The translations under genes and the position numbers were made by a program. This document shows, piece after piece, positions 26,413 through 39,200 of a DNA stretch of 64,000 bases. The stretch covers positions 1-64,000 of the forward strand of contig QVRM01005627.1 in the NCBI GenBank assembly GCA_003439945.1, written 5' to 3'. The stretch's first letter is position 1. Every line of letters begins with the position of its first letter. Origin of the DNA: Dermanyssus gallinae. Lineage: Eukaryota > Arthropoda > Arachnida > Mesostigmata > Dermanyssidae. The notes beneath the pieces are model-generated. The model was not told where the DNA came from. It ran no database searches and saw nothing but the letters and a program-made list of their open reading frames with translations.

Positions 26413-29400
26413 TATACAACACACCGTACTACTGATCGTACTATGTAGCATATATACTCCTATACTGTTTTTTATTTTTAGTTCAGCGTCAGTTGTTTAC
26501 ATACAAAGTCTTGCATGCTAGCTGCCTAGCAGAGCTACAAACTTTCCTTTAAAAAAAGACTTCTTACAAACTTTCCTGTATACTGGCTAACTGGTAATAC
26601 TACCACTACGATGGCCTCATCTGCGATACGTAACCGTCGTTGCGCCCAGCAATATGTACCTTGCCCTTGTCGACGTCGGCTGTTATCCGCTTCACTTCAG
26701 ATTCAAAGATCTCAGCACGTTTATTGGCTTTGACGGCTTCAACACCAGTCAAGGCGACAATGCGTCGAATGCCCTTGGCAATCGCCTCTTCCTGAGCGAT
26801 GACAAAATCACCTGAAAACATATACATGCATATGTATTTGTGTATAAACAAAGATAAAAAAGATATATATCTATATATCAACATAAGTAATAAAAATAGT
26901 CATAGAGATAGTTCTAACTGACTACTTCCATATTCCTCGAGCACTGCTAGATGTACTATTTTAGCTTCAGAGAGACTCAGCCGTAGAAAACTACATTTTC
27001 TTGCCGAATAGTAAAAAGTTTCACGTTCTGGTCGTACGATAGGAAACTTGTATAAAAATGTTTTTTGTCAGATCTAGTTGTTACTTCGAGTCTTTAAGGA
27101 ACCCTAGGGGCAAGTTAATGCAATGGAAACGTAAGTGCGTCGTCTGGAGAACAAAATATAACGAAATTAAACCCCTGACTAAAACATCGCCGTTTTAACT
27201 AGGCAATCTTACCGATGTGGCCGGCGTTTCGCAGGTGAGTCCCGCCGCAGAATTCGACGGACGTGGTTATGGCGTCACCACGATCCGGATTTTCAAGTAA
27301 TTCGTCAACAGGAACTCCGATCGACACAACACGCACGGGATCGGGATACGTTTCGTTGAAGACCGCACGTAAACCCTGTACATAATAGCAGAGTATAAGT
27401 GACAAATATCATTTTATCACACGGATAGCAAACTACACATCTCATAGACACTTTGACGCATTTCCCGGCACCGATTGCTACGCCCTGTATTTCGCAGCAC
27501 AGGCGCAGTTCCACATCGACAAAAGGACTCCTGTGTCACTCAACGATCTTGCATCAAAACCCGCTCAATGCGCAGCAATACGTCAGCTCGCATGCTTTTG
27601 AATGTGGGACAACTCAGTGCGTTTATGCACGTAGTAAACAAAATAATCATTATAATAAATTGTAGAACTAAATCACATAGACAAACATCTAAGCAGGCGC
27701 TGTAACGATACGAAATAAATATCCGTCCTCACGACCTTGGCACCCTCCGCCTACCTTAACAGCCTTGGCCTGAGCCAAGGAGCTGTCCTTTGCAAACACG
27801 TCGCCATTTTTCGACACAAGCTCGGTAGCCGCCTGTTCCGCCTGGCGGACCTCCGTTGCCGTCATGGGCCGATTCGAGGTGAAGTCGAAGCGCATCCTCT
27901 CGGGCGCGACGAGCGAACCTCGCTGGTCGGCTTCGGCCGTGAGCACCTTACGGAGGGCGTAGTTGAGAACGTGCGTACCCGTGTGATTTTGCATGACCGA
28001 CACTCGGCGCGTTTCGTCGATCTGCAGACGAAGCTCGTCGCCGACCTTCAGCGTGCCTAGCCGACACACAGCCGTACAAATGTTTATTGACGACGCGAGC
28101 ACATATCAGAATCAGAAAACCAGGTCAGAAACACGGTCACACTCGTGTATATCTATATGACTCGATGGATTTTACTTCTGCTCATACGTTACACATGTAT
28201 ATATGTTTGAGCTGATGTTACCATAGCTCATTGATCGAAATTAAATGCTATCAACTATATGATAGATCAACTGTAATGGGAAGCACAGTACCAAGGTTAA
28301 TTAGATAATGCGGAACATATTATGCTTAAGACGGGCAACTGTATCATATAATTTTAAATAAATCGCCACAATAGTATTTCAGATTGTACTTAAATACATT
28401 TCCGCTAGCTTCCGAACTAGAATACTTAAACCTATAAACCTAAGGTGTTCTCCCTGTAATGCAGCTCAAAGTGTTATACCTTCGCCTTTTTTGCTACGAC
28501 GCGAAATATCTAACATGTAACATAGACTGCCTTACGAGAAGAATGCCAGCGCGGCACCCAATATCTGATGTAGGTACACGACAAGTATTATAGCGTGGAT
28601 AATCTTAAGGTGAGTATAGATCACTGCCCCCCCCCCCCCTCTTAGAATGCTGCCCAATTATAGCTGTAATAAGATTAACACATGAGATAAATATGCCATC
28701 GTCAAGAAAGACTATTGCCGAACCATATAGCAAGAATGCCCCCTTAAGAAAACGACGCCCATTTTTATAAATGTAAGTAGTACGAAGGATTTATACAAAG
28801 AAACGGCAAGTATAGTAATTAACATATAGGTAAACCGAGTACATAAAAGTGCCTAATATTAGTTACGCAGAATGTGTCTTGCAATTACCTCCAACGAGAC
28901 GCCCAATGTGCACAACGTATCCGCCTTGCACGTGCACTTCGCTAACTGCAAACTCAACGTCGTCGTTACCGACAAGCTGCATGAAGCCGGTGTCGTAGAT
29001 CTGGCCTCCCTGTTCGGCATAGAAGTTACTACGATCGAGGATCAGGCCGCACATATCTCCCGCTTGAACTTCGTTTACAAATTTCTTGTTTATCCGAATG
29101 GCAACGATTGTGCCTTATCGTGCAGAACGACACCGACGTGCATGTTTAAACGCAAGAAAACAACTATATTATCCAATAGCAATGTTACAGATCACATCGT
29201 TAACTACAATACTTGCTGATTATTATGATTATTATAATTATTATTAATCTCTGATGAACAATGACAACTTCACCGGCCGATGACCTGCTGTTCAATAAAT
29301 CCAATTGCACAAACAAACTATATGAACCGCACGTTTACTTGCGATCATTTTTGGACCTAGTTCATTTCTCTCCGCTGACAGATATGCTCACACGCCTGAC

Positions 29401-30945
29401 AAAATCTTCGCCGTCCCTTGCAACTTACCCTTGCAGGGTTCAAACGTGTACTTGGCAGCCTTTCCAGTGCCTTCAGCGGAATAGAGGTACTTGAGTGAAT
29501 CGTCAGTGGCCGGCAGCTTCTTCTGATCTTGCAGCTCGGCAATCGCGTGTACGTCCAACTTCGACGAGTCATCAGCTTTATCGCCGCCTCCCTGTGACGC
29601 TAGCTGGGCTGCCTGCTTGGCTTTTTCATACGACACCATGTCGACGGACAGGCCCTTCTCTTCGGCCATCAGCTGTGTCAGGTCGACGGGAAAGCCGTAC
29701 GTATCATACAGACGCCAGGCCACATCGCCCTGGCAGCAAGCCGCCCTCGTCAAGTTTGCCTACGGTCTTCTCAAGCAGGCGACGCCCTCGTGACAGCGTC
29801 TTGAGGAACTGCGCTTCCTCTTCGTTGATGATCTCCATTACGCCGTCCGGGTCCTTGCGCAGCTCGGGGAAAACGTCGCCGAGAATCTCCACGACGACCG
29901 GCACCAAGCTAGCAAACATGCCCGGCTTGGCGCCCATCTTCTCGGTCGCGTAGCGCACCCCACGTCGCAGAATGCGCCTCAGCACGTACCCTCTACCAAC
30001 GTTGTCCGGCCGTCCGCCATCACTAAGCGCAATTGACAGCGTGCGCGCATGATCTGCCAGCACACGGTAAGCCATATCGAGACCGTCGGTATCTTCGGCT
30101 CCAACCTTGCCTGTGTACGGGCGTGCACCCGTCGCCTTCTCGATAGCGGCGAAGATAGGCGTAAACAGGTCGGTGTCGTAGTTGGCGCGCTTGTTCTGAA
30201 TCACAGAAACGAGCCGCTCAAGACCCATGCCCGTGTCAACGTGCTGCTTCGGCAGTGGTCGTAGGCCGCCATCCGTCTCGCGGTTAAACTGAATGAAGAC
30301 GAGGTTCCAGATCTCGAGCACATCGGGATCGTCCATGTTGACTAAATGGGCAGCGTTGCGACCTCCGATACGATCGTAGTGGATCTCCGAACACGGTCCA
30401 CACGGGCCGGTCTCACCCATCTCCCAGAAATTGTCCTTCATGCTTCCCGGAAGAATGTGGTCTTCCGGAATCCCGAGTGACTTCCAGATCATTTTGCACT
30501 CGTCGTCGGGCTCAAGGCCAGCTTCTTTGTTTCCGCCAAAGTACGTGACGTATAGTCGATCCTCGGCCAGGCCAAACTCTTTCGTCAGCAGCTCCCAGGC
30601 CCATGCGCAGCTCTCCTTCTTGAAGTAGTCGCCGAACGACCAGTTTCCCAGCATCTCGAAGAACGTATGGTGGTAGACATCCTTCCCGACGTCGTCAAGA
30701 TCGTTGTGTTTTCCACCCGCGCGGATACACTTTTGTGAATTGACGGTGCGCTTCCACTTGGCCGCTTCGCTAGACGGATCGACGGTACCGAGAAAGATTG
30801 GCTTGAACTGGTTCATTCCCGCGTTAGAGAACAACAGTGTAGGGTCATCGTGCGGAATGACGCATGACGAAGGCACCGCTGTGTGCTCATACTTGAGTCG
30901 GAAGAAGTCGATAAACTTGGCACGAACTTCCTTTGCTGAACTCAT
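25634..30945 (-). CDS. AlaRS: Cytoplasmic alanyl-tRNA synthetase, seven exons
   Basis: This class II enzyme charges tRNA-Ala with alanine in the cytosol and clears Ser/Gly mischarging. Exons on the minus strand are 30945-29429, 29113-28889, 28056-27755, 27375-27213, 26811-26660, 26302-26116 and 25977-25634. All introns are GT-AG and the phases fit (1,1,0,1,0,1). About 962 residues result, against 968 for human AARS1. The N-terminal catalytic domain starts [15 protein letters not shown] and shows [15 protein letters not shown] and GMGLERLVS. The editing domain has the zinc ligands HTGTH (about 605-609) and CGGTH (about 723-727). The C-terminal part ends in [15 protein letters not shown]. The start ATG sits in CACAATG. 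Exon 1 is one base too long: frame is lost at a GGG run at 29728-29730. An error in the consensus is the simplest cause. The lack of a mitochondrial presequence supports the cytosolic form. Confidence 0.95.
26116..26302 (-). CDS. AlaRS: AlaRS exon 6 (helical linker)
   Basis: The exon encodes [12 protein letters not shown] to IKRMLTD, a charged helical segment that joins the editing domain to C-Ala. The acceptor is GGCAG and the donor G|GTAGGG. The intron before it carries an (AT)n tract at 26369-26406. Confidence 0.9.
26660..26811 (-). CDS. AlaRS: AlaRS exon 5
   Basis: The exon encodes [20 protein letters not shown] through a helical region to DVDKGK. The donor AAG|GTACAT was chosen because it restores phase 0 for the next exon. 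Two later GT sites are possible but do not fit the phase as well. Confidence 0.85.
27213..27375 (-). CDS. AlaRS: AlaRS exon 4 (zinc-site Cys/His)
   Basis: The exon encodes [20 protein letters not shown] and [12 protein letters not shown], which complete the zinc site of the editing domain. The acceptor is TACAG and the donor G|GTAAGA. Confidence 0.93.
27755..28056 (-). CDS. AlaRS: AlaRS exon 3 (editing site HTGTH)
   Basis: The exon encodes [13 protein letters not shown], then [12 protein letters not shown] with the first zinc-binding histidines. It continues through [16 protein letters not shown] to LAQAKAVK. The acceptor is CTAG and the donor AAG|GTAGGC. Confidence 0.93.
28889..29113 (-). 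CDS. AlaRS: AlaRS exon 2
   Basis: The exon encodes [12 protein letters not shown] through [11 protein letters not shown] to [15 protein letters not shown] is a hallmark of the editing domain. The acceptor is ATAAG and the donor G|GTAATT; both ends are phase 1. Confidence 0.92.
29429..30945 (-). CDS. AlaRS: AlaRS exon 1 (catalytic domain and start of editing domain)
   Basis: The exon encodes about 505 residues from the start codon to FEPCKG. The donor reads G|GTAAGT at 29428. Its length is 1517 bases where 1516 would fit the phase of exon 2. The conserved stretch LPGDVAW changes frame at 29728-29730. Confidence 0.92.
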
Positions 30946-30949
30946 TGTG

Positions 30950-31890
30950 ACTGTTGACGCTGCAATTACGCAAAAAAAACGTATATAAAAAAAAATTTTA
31001 ACACAGTTTTAACAAAACCGGTAGTTCTGGTCATGGCTGGACTAATAGTAGCGGGGCTTGAAGCTCGTTTTCGTTTATTCCGCCGTTTCCTCCTATTGAA
31101 AGGAAACGAAGAGCGCGGGTTTCTACCGCGTTTTTCTGTGTAAGTAGTTGGACAGCACAAGAAGTGGGTGAAAGACGGCAATATTGCTTAGAGATAAACT
31201 GCACATTGTAGCAGGCTAATTCAGCATTGCTATAGCCACAATTATCTGACAGTTCGAATGTCACCAATGAATAGGGCAGTGAATAGCGCCGAGTACGAAC
31301 ACCTACTGCTGCGACAACAGCAATAGTAATAACCAGAAAAAGAAAGCGGTTGGGGCAACCGCAGCGGCCGACCGATCAATCATTTTGACGGTTTAGCCCA
31401 CATTTTCTCAGGTGACCTTGACGGCACTTTATTTCAGTTTTGGTACTGCTAATGGGTGGAGCTACTAATACTACTAGGACATTGGGCCTGCCACTACGAT
31501 CGATCAATTGCTGGCTGGCTGATGAATTAGCAATAAGACGCAGACGCACATTCGAACAAATTCATAGCGGACAGACTTGCGTACAAGACAGTATCACGTT
31601 TGTTCTTCTATCCGACTATATACAGACCCAGAGACACAAAAGCTACTGTACATAGTATAGATTGTAGACGATTTGTACTGAAGTCGTTTCGTTGTTAAGT
31701 GCTTCATATGCTGAGAAACGACAGACAATGCTTAGTAAGTGTTCGTAGGCAACCAGCATAACATTAAAAATAAAAGGGAATATTATGACCGACGACCTTG
31801 CCAGCCTACTGTGTAGCTGGTAGAAGACTGGCCCAATACATACTCATAATGACAATTTCTTAGAATCGCAGGCGTTTCACGTCAAATAAA
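30950..31890. other. Upstream flank of AlaRS; no gene recognised
   Basis: This is the 5' side of the minus-strand synthetase gene and should hold its promoter, but I see no clear TATA box near the start codon. Open frames here show no motif. Confidence 0.4.
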
Positions 31891-31899
31891 TACAATAAT

Positions 31900-33720
31900 T
31901 ACGACTAGAAGACTTCGTATAATGGAAGCCGCCAGTCTTGATTTTAAACACACAAAGTCGTCTTTAGATATGCAAATAAACGATTAAAAGGAAAAGAAAA
32001 CATTGCTGGCTTTAAATATAGATCAGACGGTCCTCGTAGACGACGCTTCTAAAGCAAATGCATTTAAGGACTTCTTCTCGTCGGTTTATGTTGCCCAAGG
32101 GAGTTCAGTTCCCGAAGGTGTTTCCAACGACGTGGTCTCGAGAGATAGCTGTCCATACTTGAAATATCAGAATATAATATTCTTTCTAAAATCAAACAAC
32201 TACCCACTAAATGCAGCTTTACTCCTGATTTAATCCCACCCATATTTTATTAAAATGTAGTGTCTGCGATAACTGAACCCCTTTTCTTGAAATTCAGTAG
32301 GTCCTATGAGGATGGCATTGTGCCAAAACATTTTCGGCAATCAGTCGTAATCCCTGTACATAAGAAGGGTCTAAAGTCAAATGTAGATAATTACAGACCT
32401 GTAGCTCAATCATCTATCGCAGGTATCATCTTTGAAAAACTGCTAGTAGGCCATATTTTTCAATTTTTTTCAATCTAAATGCTTGCTGGATGAGAACCAG
32501 CATGGTTTTACTAAAGGCACATCCATGGACAACTCAACTCGTCGAAATGACTCAAGATTGGGCTGTTATGATAAACAATAGGCTGGCCTTTGATTGTAAT
32601 ATTTTGATTTCCCAAAGGCGTTTGATAGAGTAAACCATGTAACTCTTGTACAAAAGCTTAGGTACTTGGATGTAAGATACTCGCTCTATATCATGGATTG
32701 CTAGTTATCTTACCCGTAGAGAGTTCTGCGTTCGCGTAAACAATAGCTTTAGTGAGTCGGGCACGTGCCCCTCAGGCGTTCCTCAGGGATCAAGCCTCGG
32801 GCCACTTTTATTTTGCACATTTGTTTTGAATCTTAAAAACGTTTTTCCTGAGTCGATAACTTATAAGCTTTATGCTGATGATTTGAAACTATACGGACCT
32901 TTCAACACCGCTAGCGAAAGGCAAGTACTACGATGAGTACGATTGAGGCGCTTTCTAAGTGGTGTGTGGATAATGAAATGCTTATATCAGTGCCGAAATG
33001 TGCTGTGTTGTGTTTAAAAGAAGCCCATAACTACATGCTACATGGGGAGGCTATCCCTATTTTAAATTGTATTAGGGACCTAGGGGTTGCGGTGACACCG
33101 CAACTGGATTTTAGCACCCATATTACACAAGTCATCCGATCAGCTAATCTTATATCTATACCATATTTCGTTGTTTCATAACTAATGATTACAATTTTTA
33201 CATGAGGCTTTATAATAGTTTGGTTGTACCTAAGTTTATCTATTGCTGTGGGGTTTGGCGGCCTTACTTAGATAAACACATTGAAGCAATGGAAAGTGTA
33301 CAGAGGAGATTCCTTCGTCGTGTCTCGTTAAGGTGTAACATTGCCCGAAATTCTATTGTGATAAGCCCTATTCGGGAACTTTAGTCTAGAGCGGATTATC
33401 GTATGTTCAATCGTATCATAAACTCATCAAATAAGTCAAACTATTTTAGCATTCGGTTAAACAATCTTAGAAGCAGGTAACACCATCTCGTCGAAACAAA
33501 TTGTCAAGACAGATCGTGTAAATAACATGTTTTCGTGGCGGATGGCGAGGGCAATGAGAACTTGAAACGCTAACAGTGTAAATGTCGCCACACAAGTAAA
33601 CTGACTATTGTATGCATCTAGGTAACGGTTTCTAAAATGTAAATATTGTACCCCCTTTGACAAAATATAGGTGCATTTAATTGGAAAAAAAAAAGGAATA
33701 AACTTCTCGTTTGATTTCAC
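31900..33720 (+). mobile_element. 5'-truncated CR1/L2-type element, sister of the 3.7-8.0 kb copy
   Basis: Similarity to the other copy starts near 6226 of that element (CTAGAAGACTTCG), so the 5' end is truncated, as expected from incomplete target-primed reverse transcription. RT fragments are PVHKKGLKSNVDNYRPVAQS (about 32353), HGFTKG (about 32502), FDRVNH, GVPQGSSLGPLLF (about 32776) and YADDLKLYG (about 32872). The C-terminal part follows to 33565 and then a tail resembling the end of the first copy. Frameshifts and stops make it inactive. It keeps a segment (RPVAQS region) missing from the longer copy. Confidence 0.9.
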
Positions 33721-33810
33721 TTATAAATGGAGTTAAACCGTACTCCGCTATGCGATCTAGTGTTAACATCACGTGTTGTCAGTATATAATAACACTCGTA
33801 ATTATTAGTG

Positions 33811-33813
<3 letters not shown>

Positions 33814-33882
<69 letters not shown>

Positions 33883-33896
33883 ATATATATATATAT
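33814..33896. repeat. (AT)n microsatellite
   Basis: Several alternating AT blocks are broken by single TA phase shifts, between the retrotransposon tail and the second family A SINE. Confidence 0.95.
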
Positions 33897-33954
33897 GATA
33901 ATTATTATTAATGATGCAACGCGAAGGGCAGACAGAATACTGGTGACTCAGTGA

Positions 33955-34232
33955 CAGGCGGCGTAATCTAGGGGCTAGTGCGCTAGTCATGGTTGTCATT
34001 TTCCTGGATATGGCCGGTCCAATCCCCGTTGTTAGTCGAATTTTCTTTGAGAGATGTTCATTTAGAAAAATTGATATATCATTTACCGCTGAGAGTCAGC
34101 GTCCATGTTTCTGCCACAAGGGTTGTTCGGAAAACCCTAGATTTCTCAACATGTACCGGCTTTTTGTGCAGTGAAGATATACATCTCCAATCTATATTCC
34201 AAGCCCGTAGGGGACGGAGTCTCGTCTAGAAA
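33955..34232 (+). mobile_element. tRNA-derived SINE, family A, copy 2
   Basis: This is homologous to 11411-11685. The box A equivalent TAATCTAGGGG is at about 33964, and a weakened box B GGTCCAATCCC at about 34016-34026. Shared body blocks include GTTAGTCGAATTTTCTTTGA and the GCCCGTAGGGGACGG end. The promoter boxes are more worn than in the first copy. Confidence 0.78.
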
Positions 34233-34342
34233 TAACAACCTCTTTAGAAAACTACTGTTTCTCAATTACAACGCATTGTCTGTGAACTCAGGCCGTATTG
34301 TCAAAACCGACCAACTTGAGGGAAATTGGTAGAACCCGTTAT

Positions 34343-34960
34343 CATATATATATATATATATATATACATTTCAATGTTCCTCAGAAGTCACCACCTTACA
34401 TGACACGTATATTTCAAAGATGTTTTTCGTGGCTTCGACTAATGGCCGGTTTCATGGGATGCTACAACTTTACTTAAAATATTAACTGGCTAATTATTAA
34501 TAATGTCAAACGCGCTCCAATTAAATCAATCAGAAGGCGGCGTTATGTTGGTTCGTTGGCCGTTTGTTATTTGTTGTTGTTTCCTTATTTCCTAATTACT
34601 AACTTTTCGACCTAATCACCCTAACTTAACTAAAGCCAGTTAACTCCTATCCGACGGGGACCTCTTTTCGCGTTTCTACAAGCTCATTTTTTTCATGAGC
34701 AATGCGGTCTTGTTCCTGTTGTGAAACGCTCAGCCTTACAGCAAAAGAACAAGTCTACACCCCGATGCATATATACATATACATATTTATACTTCAACGG
34801 TACTCGGAAAACACATGTACTCACCACCTTACATGACACTTACACACATACAATTTAAAGGTTTTCCCCGGCTTTGATTAATGGTCCGCGATTTCATGTG
34901 GCGCTACAACTTGACCCATAATCGACTACTTTGAGTAACCAACCTTAAAAAGTGTTATTA
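34343..34960. repeat. (AT)n tract and a diverged direct repeat of about 140 bases
   Basis: An (AT)n tract at 34343-34366 is followed by a segment (about 34369-34490) that recurs at about 34790-34930. Both contain TCACCACCTTACATGACAC, then a TTTCATG block and CTACAACTT. They are old direct duplicates with many differences. Confidence 0.75.
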
Positions 34961-34964
34961 AATA

Positions 34965-36210
34965 TAGACAACTTTAAGTGCCACTGACGATCACCACTAC
35001 TTCCACGATTAGTTATAAGTTCTATGTAACTACATGCATAATAAACCGGCTAGTCAACCCGATATGTCGACCATATGGTCATCGCAAACATTGCCGGCGG
35101 TAACGCGGCTGCATTCCCACTTGTTCTCGTCTCCAATGCCACATTGTGGTGTGTACAGGGCTGGGGGGAGGAGAACCAGTCGGTGGCAGACACAACACAA
35201 TGCAATGGAAACGCCGATACCGTCTGGATTGAAGCTTTTTCTTTTTTCTAGAGATGATTGCGTCAGCCTCGACATACCTGTACAGGAAGGTCTCCTCAAT
35301 CTTCTGCCAATGCCACAACCACCACGACACACAGTAACTAGTGGTAAAGCTAGTAAAGATCGAAGATTAACTCCAACTGTGTATGCTCTGCTGGCTCGCG
35401 ACGATCCACGCTGCCACCGTCTGACAACAATAATAATTAAACCAACTAAATTGGAATGCCCGGCTTGAACTCTCGAACGACCCGCTAGGGGGCGCCACTT
35501 CCACCAGCTGGCCGACTAAATGTAGAACCAGCGGCCACAATACATAAACCAGAATCAACAACAACAACAATAACAAACTCTAACCGGCGGTGGAAAGACT
35601 CCACACCAGTAGTAGACGGCAGAATCAGAACTTTTTTCACAATGAAGTGGTTTTCTTGCGGGCACATCTTGCGGGGGAGGCATGTTCGCAGTTGCATGAT
35701 GTCAAAATAAACGTATGCAATACAATTACTTCCTTATTTCCTAAAGAGTTGCTAAAGCGGAAAAAAATGCTTCCTTGGGTTTTATATCAAAGTAGTCTAT
35801 TCAAACGAGAAAGATTTTCTATGTGTCTGTGCAAAGTTGTCAAGTTTTTGTCTGTGTAAAATCGCAACGTTTTCTAATAGTTACCCAATAGAAAACATGC
35901 GGCTCTGCTCCCTTGCCGTTTCACCAGTGCGGACGCTGAAGGCGCTCAGATTTTAGCGCCATCAACACAAAGCGCACGTGGGCTTTTGCTAATTCGAACA
36001 AAAAGCCGCCAGCCTGCATAACATACCGATCTGTTATTGTTATTATTAATGTAGATCTGTTTGCGTGCGTGCGTGCACCATCGCCGTCAGTACTCAGTGC
36101 CGCGTACTCGAGCGCGCTTCTCACTTGGTATCGCCGTCTAGCAGTTGACTGTATATTTGTGTATATAATTTACGTATGTGAATATTGTATCGTACGTAGT
36201 AGCTCCGCAT
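34965..36210. other. Upstream flank of BOP1; no other gene recognised
   Basis: The 144-codon frame at 35034-35468 has no recognisable motif. Between 36060 and 36090 there is a short TGCG run. The promoter of BOP1 must lie in or near this stretch, but I see no distinct element. Confidence 0.4.
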
Positions 36211-36214
36211 CATA

Positions 36215-36274
36215 ATGGGCTCGAAAGACAAACTTCAAAAAGGTTCTCAGAAGGCGAAGAAGTCGACTCCACAG
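36215..36274 (+). CDS. BOP1: BOP1 exon 1
   Basis: Twenty codons follow the ATG in CATAATGGG, rich in Lys. The donor is CAG|GTGAGC in phase 0. No upstream in-frame ATG extends the product. Confidence 0.8.
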
Positions 36275-39200
36275 GTGAGCGCAAACAGACGGGCGTTATA
36301 TTGCTGTCAGAACAGATTATCTATTGATTCGCTTGACTTCCAGCAGTTAGCTAAACAACTGTGACATTCTAATCAGCTACAATCAATGTTTTTGTTGCCT
36401 ACTTTTAAAGGTCTTTGCTTTTGTTTGAAACGAGCGCGAACACCCTTTCGGGCTGTTTAGCTGTTCTGGGTTCACGAGGTTCGACGAGGTAGAGGGAATA
36501 TTGCTTTTTGTTATTTTTTATGTAAAACGTATGTTTGTCGCACATGGAGCCACGCTGTAGTAACGGTAGGAACAATAAGAATCATAAGGAACATTTATCA
36601 TAAGCTCGTCATAAGTGATCGTTATGCACCGTTACTGAATATGTTATATGAATAAGAAATGTTTGCCGCTTTAATTCATATATCTACACCCCACAGTCTT
36701 GCGCTTCACTTGCAATTATGTCATGCACTGATGACTTGATTGATGAATCGTAGTAGGTCTCTGATGCATTTTCTAATGTGTGGCAAGTGAAGGGAAATAG
36801 TATTAACCATGTGCTTACTTTTGTGGGTTTGCCTAATTTATGTGACCCATGTTCAACGTTACATCACGTACAGCGCGACCAGAAGCCGAAGCCGAACAAG
36901 AAACTGCCATTAGGAGGAACCACGTCAAAACCTCTTTTCGATGACGACTCGGATGACTCGTCCGTTCTCGAGGACAGCGAAGATCCAACGTCCTCAGAGA
37001 GTGAAAGTTCCGATGAAGTTGACCAACAGAGCGAACAGGAGGACTCAGGTCAAGAGGAGCTGGAGGAAGGAGACGTCATTGAGGATACTTTAGCAGGGGA
37101 AGAACCGACTGATGAAGTGACGTTCAGTAAGGTAATTACATATGCGTCTGTATAAGTCTGATTATTTTATGTCCGTAAGCATGTATTGGGCAATTGTCGC
37201 TCGTTAGTTATTTGCCTAAAATGTGATATCTTTTTCATTCAATAGAATCTAAATCATTCTCATGGTAGCAAGTAGAACTTGAAGGTAAATAATCAGCAGA
37301 AGGCCCAGAGGACAAAGCCCTGTCTACAAGACTAAATTGATTCTGCACTAATAAATGATGATTTAACGTTTTGTACCACTTCAATGACATTGAGTTGAAT
37401 TTGAACACAGTGGGATTTCGTCTCTCTGATAAATAGTAACACATGTTCACACTAACAAAATAAAAGCAACATTTGCTATTATTCGTATATCTAATCCTAA
37501 TCATTAGTATTTAAACTGAGGCTCTGTTGCTGTTCACAGGAAGAAGAGGATGACGACGTGACGGTAAAGTTTGATTCCGGAGCCGGCGGCGATTTCCATA
37601 AAAAGGACCCGTCCGCGGCCGTGATCCAGAACAAACGTCTGGAGAAGGATCGGCTAAGACTAAAGGACAATCGTAAGCGTACAGCGTCTCCTCAGCCATC
37701 AACATCGGCGGCGGCAGGGGCGGCGAAAGCCAGCGGTGCAAAAAACACCATGGGCAGTTCAGTCAACGTCAGTAATACAACCGACGAGTATGCTGAGGAC
37801 TCATCGGACGAGGAGGACCTACGTAACACGATCGGCAATGTACCAATCGAATGGTATGACAACTACCCGCATCTGGGCTATGATGTTGGCGGTAGGCGCG
37901 TACTGAAGCCCATCCGTGAGGACCAGCTCGACAACTTCCTTAAACGAATGGACGACCCCACGTTCTGGTAGGCGCGAGTAATCGTGTTGTTATGGTGACA
38001 GTGAATGACAGCTTGTCACCATTTTTAGAATTTATAGCATTGTCGATATTGAGTGAAAACGGCACACATAGGTTTGAAATTTGGGCACGCTTTTTGGTCC
38101 TACAGCTAAAATTGCCAAAGCAAAGAAGGCTGGAATTCCTAAGGCAAATAAGTGACTGCACACGTCTCGCTATAAGCACTAGCTACAGATTTCACTATTC
38201 CATTTTCTGATTATATGTGTATATAGATTTGTTCATTTTCACCTACCATGCTCTAGTTTAGAAATATTATGCGTAAGTTGTATTGTTTAGGAATGCTAAC
38301 TCAATATGTTGACTTTTTAAGTGGTCTGTTGCATCACACCTTACTATAGTAGAAGAAACGCTAATCACTAGACCGATTTTGTACTTTTTCTTTATTCTTT
38401 AGGCGAACGGTGAAGGACCGCATGACCGGGCAGAATGTGGTCTTATCAGATGCCGACATGGATCTTATTTCGCGACTGGCGAAAGGGCAGACTCCGGACC
38501 CTAATATGGAGTTATATCCCAAGTTTGAGGACCTCTATTCGCATGAGGTTATGCCTTATCCTCTGCGAGCTACTCCCGAATCGAAGAGAAGCTTCATACC
38601 TTCGCTGCATGAAAAACGCCTGGTCGGCCGAATGGTTCACCTCATCAAAAGTGGCGTTTATGCTAAATGCTGGAAGCCAAAACCGAAAGATGACGGACCA
38701 AGGTAGCTAGAACTAATGGAACACATCTCATATGCATTGTAGGACACTAGGGACGTGGTTTTTGTTTGTTGTTTATTAGATAAGAGAAAATGCCTATAAG
38801 CACACTCAACCGTTGTGGGTAGCGTGAGACTAGTCATTGTTATTCTAAACTCCCCTTAACCCTTTTAGCTGAGACATGCCTGAAATACCTCTTCTGTTTA
38901 GGCCTTCGGCGAGTTCTTTCTTGGTCATAATCTTTCGGACAGAGTGTTTACTTGCATCCACCTGTCCTCAAATTCGAATATTACTTTCACTATATTTTCC
39001 GGGGAAATCTGCTTCCTTTCTTTCTGAACATGTAGCTTCTGTTTTGTTGATTAAGCAGTGGCATCTGAACACCTTGTGTTCTGCCGTGTCATACTATCTA
39101 CTGTGATACATTAGCCGTGGGCATCGAAAAACTGGGTTAACGGATATCCCGTGAAGCCTCTCGTACCATACACGTATATCAGATATTAGTTTTTTCGACC

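Noticed and set aside
35034..35468. A 144-codon plus-strand frame upstream of BOP1
   Set aside because: Three overlapping frames are open here and none shows a family motif or good start context.
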